Shown: positions 7,929 through 12,106 of the stretch, piece after piece
Position numbering within the stretch: position 1 is the stretch's first letter
How the letters are laid out: each line of letters begins with the position of its first letter
NCBI GenBank assembly: GCA_030267965.1
Contig: BRYA01000560.1
Coordinates: 1,384 to 13,489 of the forward strand
Direction of reading: 5' to 3'
Length of the DNA: 12,106 bases
Origin: Triparma columacea
Taxonomy: Eukaryota; Sar; Bolidophyceae; Parmales; Triparmaceae
The notes under the pieces: model-generated
The model's input: only the letters and a program-made list of their open reading frames with translations
The model's database searches: none
What the model was told of the DNA's origin: nothing
Position numbers and translations under genes: made by a program

Positions 7929-8998
7929 CTATAAGAAGTACGGAACAAGTCCGTTTCTTTCTTCCCCCTTCCTTCCCCCATGTACTGAATTTTCAGTTTC
8001 GCTAAAGTATTTAAACTCCATCCTCTCCCCCCCATCCCCCACCTCCATAACGCTCGCCACGTTCCCGCATCTGTAGCAGTAATTCGGCGCCGACCATACC
8101 GTAACCAGCCTCTCGTTGAACATGTATTTCCTACCCTCCATAACCAGCTGGTGAGCCCTGGCTATAAGGTCGAGTCCGTTCACATTGTTGAACTCAGACG
8201 TAACCCTGTCCCCGAAAAGGTACCCTGCACCCCTAGGGGATATCTGCCATGCCTCTGCGATTTCCTCGGGGTCCGACCACATGAGGTCGCAGAATGCTCC
8301 TTCGTGTGGTATTTCCTGTTGTCTGTCGATGCTTCTCATTTGGTCGATGGTCCTTATTTCGGGGGATAGACCACCGTGGACGCAGAGGACGCGACCGTCG
8401 ATAAGGGCGGCGACGGAGAAGTAGTCGAACAGATCGACGCAGTATGACCATGCGTTACCATTACCGAACTTACGGAGGCACTACCAGGGTGGGGGGGGTT
8501 GGGCGTGGAGTTTAGCGAAGATGACAAAGAGAGAGAGAGTGTGTGGCAACTACGTTGTGTAAACCCTCATCACTCCCCCCCCCCCTCCTCCCACCCCTCC
8601 CCCTCCCATCTCACCTCGTCGTAGAATCCGTAAACCTGTGTAATCTGTCTACTTTCATGGTTCCCCCTCAGCAGCGTGACTCTATCCGGGTGCATTACCT
8701 TCAAGCACATGAGCATAAGTAACGTTTCCACCGAGTTGTGTCCCCTGTCTACATAGTCCCCCATGAAGACGTAGCTTTTATCGGGTACGTTTCCTCCTGT
8801 TTCAAAGAGACTTAAAAGGTCCCAGAACTGTCCGTGTAAATCCCCGCATACGTTCACTGGGGACTGGACTGTTACGACGGAACACTCCTCGATTAGGAGG
8901 GACTTTAGGGACTGGCAGAGGTGCAGGAGCTGGGGGGTGGTTATTATGTCACCGCGGAGGAGGATGGGGATGTAGGATGCTATGTCGTAGGTTGACAT
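7929..8998 (-). CDS. PPP6C: PP6-type (PP2A-family) serine/threonine phosphatase catalytic subunit
   Basis: Two exons, 8615-8998 and 7929-8480, joined in phase 0 (YGFYDE|CLRKFG), 311 residues, normal for PP2A-like catalytic subunits (about 305-311). All metallophosphatase motifs are intact: GDLHG (D53, H55), GDYVDRG (D81, D84), RGNHES (N113, H114), HGGLSP (H163) and RAHQ (H238), giving the dinuclear metal site and the catalytic His. [11 protein letters not shown] and a C-terminal YFL are present; in PP2A-type enzymes the last Leu is methyl-esterified. Assignment to PP6/Sit4/FyPP rather than PP2A or PP4 rests on [17 protein letters not shown], on [15 protein letters not shown] and on a plant-FyPP-like tail (FSETE...GLVPYFL). 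PP6 enzymes dephosphorylate Ser/Thr in complexes with SAPS-domain subunits and affect cell cycle and signalling; no partner is encoded here. PP4-like features (CLRK, LVMEG) leave slight doubt about subfamily. Confidence 0.9.
8481..8614 (-). other. Intron of the PP6-type phosphatase gene
   Basis: 134 bp on the minus strand, GACGAG|GTGAGA to TGGTAG|TGC. Removing it joins FYDE to CLRKFG, exactly where the family has an unbroken FYDEC motif, so both splice sites are well supported. The 5' end is G-rich. It has no hairpin-core copy and so differs from the introner-like introns. Confidence 0.85.
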
Positions 8999-9693
8999 TC
9001 TTGTATACTATATTTGTTTCTATGTATTTGTCTCAATGTATTTGTATTGGCTGCTGTAGGGTGTGAGGGAAGGTGAGGGGTGGTGACGGGTAGTGGTGTT
9101 GGTGTTGGTGATGGGTGATGAATGTGGAGGCAGTTTGGGTTAGAGATGTGAGATGTTGAAATTAGATAGATCCAAACCAATCCCCAATCGATTCCCGAAC
9201 CACAAATTCCCAACAGCCTCCCAATTCCCAACAGCCTCCCCCTTGTTCATATATTAGGGTATTATGTTACATCTCATTTGACTCTCTTCTCATTCTGACT
9301 TGACTCTCCTTTCGATTCTCTTTCCTCAAATCTAGCTCCTTACCTTTCTTCGTCTCTTATTGTCTCTTAATGTCACTGTTGGATGTAATTGTGTGTGTGT
9401 ATGTATGTATATCTCTGTCTGTGTGTATATCTGTCTATATATCTGTGTATGTAAAATATGAGTCCACGAGAGAAAGAGTATTTCTATATGATATGAAACA
9501 AATTGGGGTAATTAGGAGTAAACAGGTGTTAGTAAGGAGAGAGTAGAAGAAGTGGAAGTGTATTACACACACGTACAATAGCAACAGAGAAAGTGAGGAA
9601 GGTAACAAAATTAGTGGGAAGGGAGGACTTTTCTGCCTTTTTCCCCCATCTCTTCCCCATCTTTTCTCCTTTTTCTCCATTCCTCCTCTCTCA
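8999..9693. other. Divergent intergenic region between the phosphatase and the golgin
   Basis: 695 bp with both promoters expected. It contains a G/T-rich stretch (about 9055-9125), a perfect 18-bp tandem duplication (9205-9240), a pyrimidine-rich stretch (about 9280-9360) and TG/TA-rich microsatellite-like DNA (about 9388-9455). Just before the golgin ATG is a T/C-rich run (9630-9693). Open frames here are low-complexity. No RNA gene was recognised. Confidence 0.5.
9205..9240. repeat. 18-bp tandem duplication
   Basis: AATTCCCAACAGCCTCCC occurs twice back to back with no mismatch (9205-9222 and 9223-9240). It is a simple short duplication in the spacer upstream of both divergent genes. Confidence 0.9.
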
Positions 9694-12106
9694 ATGTGGT
9701 CATTAGCAAATACACTACAAAGCGCCTCAAAAAACCTCCAAAGTTTCAACCTCGACGCCCTCCAAGAAGATGAGACCTCCGCCTCATCCCAAGAGGGCAT
9801 TAAAAAGGTGAGATCCCTTCCCAAAATGCAAATCCCCCAAAACTACCAAGACAAAAACCACAGACGAAGAGGAGACACGATAAAAAAACAACAACGACTA
9901 ACCACACCTTAAATACTCCCCGATACCCCCGCAAATATCACACACCCGCAAATAAAACAAACAGAACTCAGCTTTAGCTTCAGGTGTAAAGGGCTCGAAG
10001 CTAGATTTCACAAACGAGGGTGGTCATGACGAACAGCTGGGTGTTAACGGGGGGGATGAGATTGGGGGAGAGGAGGATGAGGGTGAGGAGGAAGAGAGGG
10101 ATGATGAGGAGGTTGATTTTGGAGGTGGTGAAAGCGTGCTCAATCCTGAGCACCCTGTAAGGGTTGAGGTGAAGGAAGAGGTGAAGGAAGAGATGGAGGA
10201 AGAGGTGAAGGAGGCGAAGGAGGGGGAGGAGGGGGAGGGGAGAGAGAGTGAGGAGAAGGTGAGGGAGGGAAGGGGCGCTTGGAAGCTTCTTGATTGCTTC
10301 GTCCGATTGCATCTCTTCCTTCCCATACCTTACCCCATACCCCTTCCGCGACTCGCTTCGCTCGTCGCCCCATACCCCTTCAGCGACTCGCTTCGCTCGT
10401 CGCCTCCCCCCCCTCTGACGTTTCCCTCCTCCAGCGTCAGCTCTCCTCCTGTTCCGAGCAGCTCGTCCTCCTCTCCAGGGAGAACCAGAAGCTCCAAAAA
10501 CAGAACTCCACCATGACCGCGGCCGCGAAGTCTCACGCCAAGCTAACGTCAGAGCACGCCGACCTACGGGCCAACCACGGTCGTTTGAGGGAGGCCCACA
10601 AGGTGTTAAAATCCAAGGCCTCCAAGGTGGTGGATGAGCTCAAGGGGACGCGGTCTCAGGTGAGGGAGGGAAGGGGCGCTTGGAAGCTTCTTGATTGCTT
10701 CGTCCGATTGCATCTCTTCCTTCCCATACCTTACCCCATACCTTACCCCATACCCCTTCCGCTATCGCTTCGCTCGTCGCCAGGTGAGGGAGGGAAGGGC
10801 CAACATTGCCCCCATCCCAAACCCCTTCAGCGGTTCGCTTCGCTCACCGCCCTCTTCCTTCCCATACCTTACCCCATACCCCTTCCGCGACTCGCTTCGC
10901 TCGTCGCCCCTAACCCCTTCCGCGACTCGCTTCGCTCGTCGCTCGCTTCGCTCGTCGCCTCCCAGCTTGAGGCAGCCGCGGAGGGCAAGGCTAGGCAGGG
11001 CGTGGAGTGCATGGAGATTAGGAACACGTGCAAGGCACTGAAGGAGAGGAACGCCAACCTCCAGAGGGAGAACGAGGACTCGGCGGAAACTATCTCCAAG
11101 ATGGCAGCAGACCTTACAGTCCTGAGGGAGGCGGCCAAGAAGACCAAGGCGGAGTCTGAGGTCAAGGGGAGAGACTTTACGGACGAGCTGAAGACGTACA
11201 AGGAGAAGGCCCTCAAGGCCTTGCAGCAGAGCAACGAAAGGGTGACTGCGCTAACAAAGGAGAACGCCAGCCTGAAGGAACTCAACGAGGGATACAAGAG
11301 AGACGCGGAGGATGCGAGGGACGAAAAGGACAAGGCCGAGAGCTCCGTATCAGGCTTGCGGTCCCAGATCTCCACCTTGACCTCCTCACTGGAGGCCTCA
11401 AAGGCAGAGCTGGAAGCCACACTGGGAAAGGCCTCGAGGTCGGAAATGGAGGCGGAGGCGCTAAGAGAAGAGGTGGAAAGGACGGAGGGGGAGAGGAGAA
11501 AGGCCGAGGAGGAGAACGTGAAGCTCACGAATATCGTAGAAGCCGCACGGACGACGGCTGCCATCGCAGAGAAGGAAACGAGAGGCTTGGAGGAGAAAGT
11601 AAAAGCTCTGGAAACGTCACTGGAAAACGCACGGTCATCAGCCCCCCCTCCAACCTCCCCCCCAACCGGCACCACAGCGGCAACCGAGGCTCCAACATCC
11701 TCACCCCCAACCAACAACTCACAGACAAACCAAACGACGTCAGAACCACTAATCTACGCACTCTCCAAGGCGTCGGAGCTCTCGGTGGCGACTTCAGAGA
11801 TCACCAGGTTAAGCAGTCTCCTCGCCGATTTATCAGACGACCTTACCGTGTCTCGCGAGGATTGTTCTTCGCTATCCCAGGAGTTAACTCAGGCCAAGAT
11901 GGAGATCGAGAGGGCCTCTAGGATGGGTGGTGGTGACGGGGATAACGTAAACGTTGAGTACTTGAAGAACGTGCTTCTGCAGTACCTTACGAGTCAGACG
12001 GTGGGGGAGAAACGGAGACTTTTACCCGTTCTTGCTACCGTACTAAGCCTGACACCGGCGGAGAGGATCAAGGCGGAGAAGAGCTTAGAGAGCAATAAGG
12101 GGATAA
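9694..12106 (+). CDS. GRIP-domain golgin (coiled-coil trans-Golgi tether), 3' end cut by the window
   Basis: Exons 9694-9807, 9965-10258, 10435-10659 and 10966-12106 (open at the edge), all junctions phase 0, at least 591 residues. Residues 1-38 (MWSLANTLQSASKNLQSF) resemble the short N-terminal helix of several golgins. Exon 2 is acidic and ends in a Glu/Lys-rich run. From ~137 to ~436 the protein is a long charged coiled coil with no Pro breaks. Residues ~437-472 are a Pro/Thr/Ser/Asn linker, then a second short coil. The end, from ~541, matches a GRIP domain: VEYLKNVLLQYL, then EKRRLLPVLATVLSLTPAE, with the invariant Tyr at 543. In the family, GRIP domains bind the GTPase Arl1 at the trans-Golgi, where the coil captures vesicles; this role is inferred here. 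The exon 2 acceptor (ACAG at 9961-9964) was chosen as the only nearby AG that keeps the frame, and is the least certain junction. Confidence 0.82.
9808..9964 (+). other. Intron 1 of the golgin gene
   Basis: 157 bp, AAAAAG|GTGAGA to AAACAG|AAC, phase 0. It is A/C-rich rather than G-rich then C-rich, and has no hairpin-core copy. Later acceptor-like AGs (9971, 9977, 9983) put the downstream sequence out of frame. It looks like an ordinary intron beside the introner-like introns 2 and 3. Confidence 0.6.
10259..10434 (+). mobile_element. Golgin intron 2: introner-like element, copy 1
   Basis: 176 bp, GAGAAG|GTGAGG to CCTCCAG|CGT, phase 0. Its first 83 bp (10259-10341) are identical to 10660-10742 at the start of intron 3. 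The 3' half has two hairpin motifs exactly 35 bp apart, 10348-10368 and 10383-10403, both with perfect GCGAC/GTCGC arms and each preceded by CCCCTTC. GGAAGGGG at 10268-10275 can pair with CCCCTTCC at 10340-10347, next to the first hairpin. Another in-frame acceptor, GTCAG, ends at 10440. I call it introner-like because the repeated unit starts at the splice site; mobility is inferred. Confidence 0.6.
10348..10403 (+). repeat. 35-bp-period hairpin repeat, intron 2
   Basis: Two 21-nt motifs with arms GCGAC and GTCGC around the 11-nt centre TCGCTTCGCTC, the second starting 35 bp after the first. Within the centre, GC and GC around TTC could add two inner pairs. The same motif and the same 35-bp spacing recur in intron 3 (10887 and 10922). 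Confidence 0.85.
10660..10783 (+). mobile_element. Golgin intron 3, first half: introner-like element, copy 2
   Basis: Begins TCTCAG|GTGAGG and shares 83 identical bp with copy 1, then differs by an extra TTACCCCATACC-type unit. It ends CGCTTCGCTCGTCGCCAG at 10783 with a single hairpin motif (10760-10780) whose 5' arm is damaged. It is bounded by GT and CAG, so it looks like a complete 124-bp intron by itself. The next base starts another GTGAGGGAGGGAAGGG unit. Confidence 0.6.
10784..10965 (+). mobile_element. Golgin intron 3, second half: introner-like element, copy 3
   Basis: 182 bp, GTGAGGGAGGGAAGGG to CCTCCCAG|CTT. After 16 bases shared with the other copies it changes to a different module (10799-10840) homologous to intron 1 of the membrane-protein gene, then returns to sequence identical to copy 1 over 59 bp (10852-10910 with 10313-10371). 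It has hairpin motifs at 10830-10850 (arms GCGGT/ACCGC), 10887-10907 and 10922-10942 (GCGAC/GTCGC, 35 bp apart), plus an overlapping partial copy at 10938-10958. Copies 2 and 3 together make the 306-bp phase-0 intron 3. Confidence 0.6.

Noticed and set aside
10869..11717. 282-codon minus-strand frame opposite the golgin
   Set aside because: Ser/Ala/Phe-rich antisense of a Glu/Lys/Ala coiled coil; the plus strand has a clear GRIP domain and consistent splice phases.

Overview
The window looks like nuclear DNA of a compact protist genome, most likely a photosynthetic stramenopile (a bolidophyte such as Triparma, a pelagophyte or a relative). Evidence for this: short GT-AG introns (about 130-310 bp) interrupt most genes; eukaryote-only proteins are present (a PP6-type phosphatase catalytic subunit, a CCDC130/Saf4 splicing factor, a GRIP-domain golgin); and there is a BspA-type leucine-rich-repeat protein of a kind I recall being greatly expanded in heterokont algae. 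The lineage is inferred from this gene style; no marker in the window fixes it.

Layout, left to right: (1) the 5' exon of an unrecognised minus-strand gene (21-559) whose first intron leaves the window; (2) about 1 kb of divergent intergenic DNA with an 86-bp imperfect direct repeat; (3) a plus-strand four-exon gene (1621-3602) for an unrecognised, probably four-pass membrane protein with an acidic, low-complexity tail; (4) a convergent minus-strand intronless LRR_5/BspA-like gene (3945-5498) with sixteen in-register 23-residue repeats; (5) about 1 kb of divergent spacer with a markedly AT-rich core; (6) a plus-strand two-exon CCDC130/Saf4-family splicing factor (6504-7835); (7) a convergent minus-strand two-exon PP6-type phosphatase (7929-8998), with only 93 bp between the two stop codons; (8) a divergent spacer of about 0.7 kb; (9) a plus-strand golgin (9694 to the window end) with four exons seen and a C-terminal GRIP domain. 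Genes alternate strand strictly (-,+,-,+,-,+). They have no obvious shared pathway; each is an independent eukaryotic gene.

The most interesting signal is in the introns. Golgin introns 2 and 3 begin with the same 83 bp, identical base for base, starting exactly at the 5' splice site. Their 3' halves are built from a 35-bp-spaced hairpin unit with 5-nt arms and an 11-nt centre (TCGCTTCGCTC). The arms change in a compensating way between copies (GCGAC/GTCGC, GCGGT/ACCGC, GTGGC/GCCGC). Diverged relatives occur inside introns of the membrane-protein gene and, more weakly, of the Saf4 gene, and none was found in exons. This fits a family of introner-like elements (mobile sequences that insert as ready-made introns). 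Golgin intron 3 is two such units joined head to tail at a perfect CAG|GTGAGG junction, so it could be spliced in one piece or by recursive splicing through a zero-length exon.
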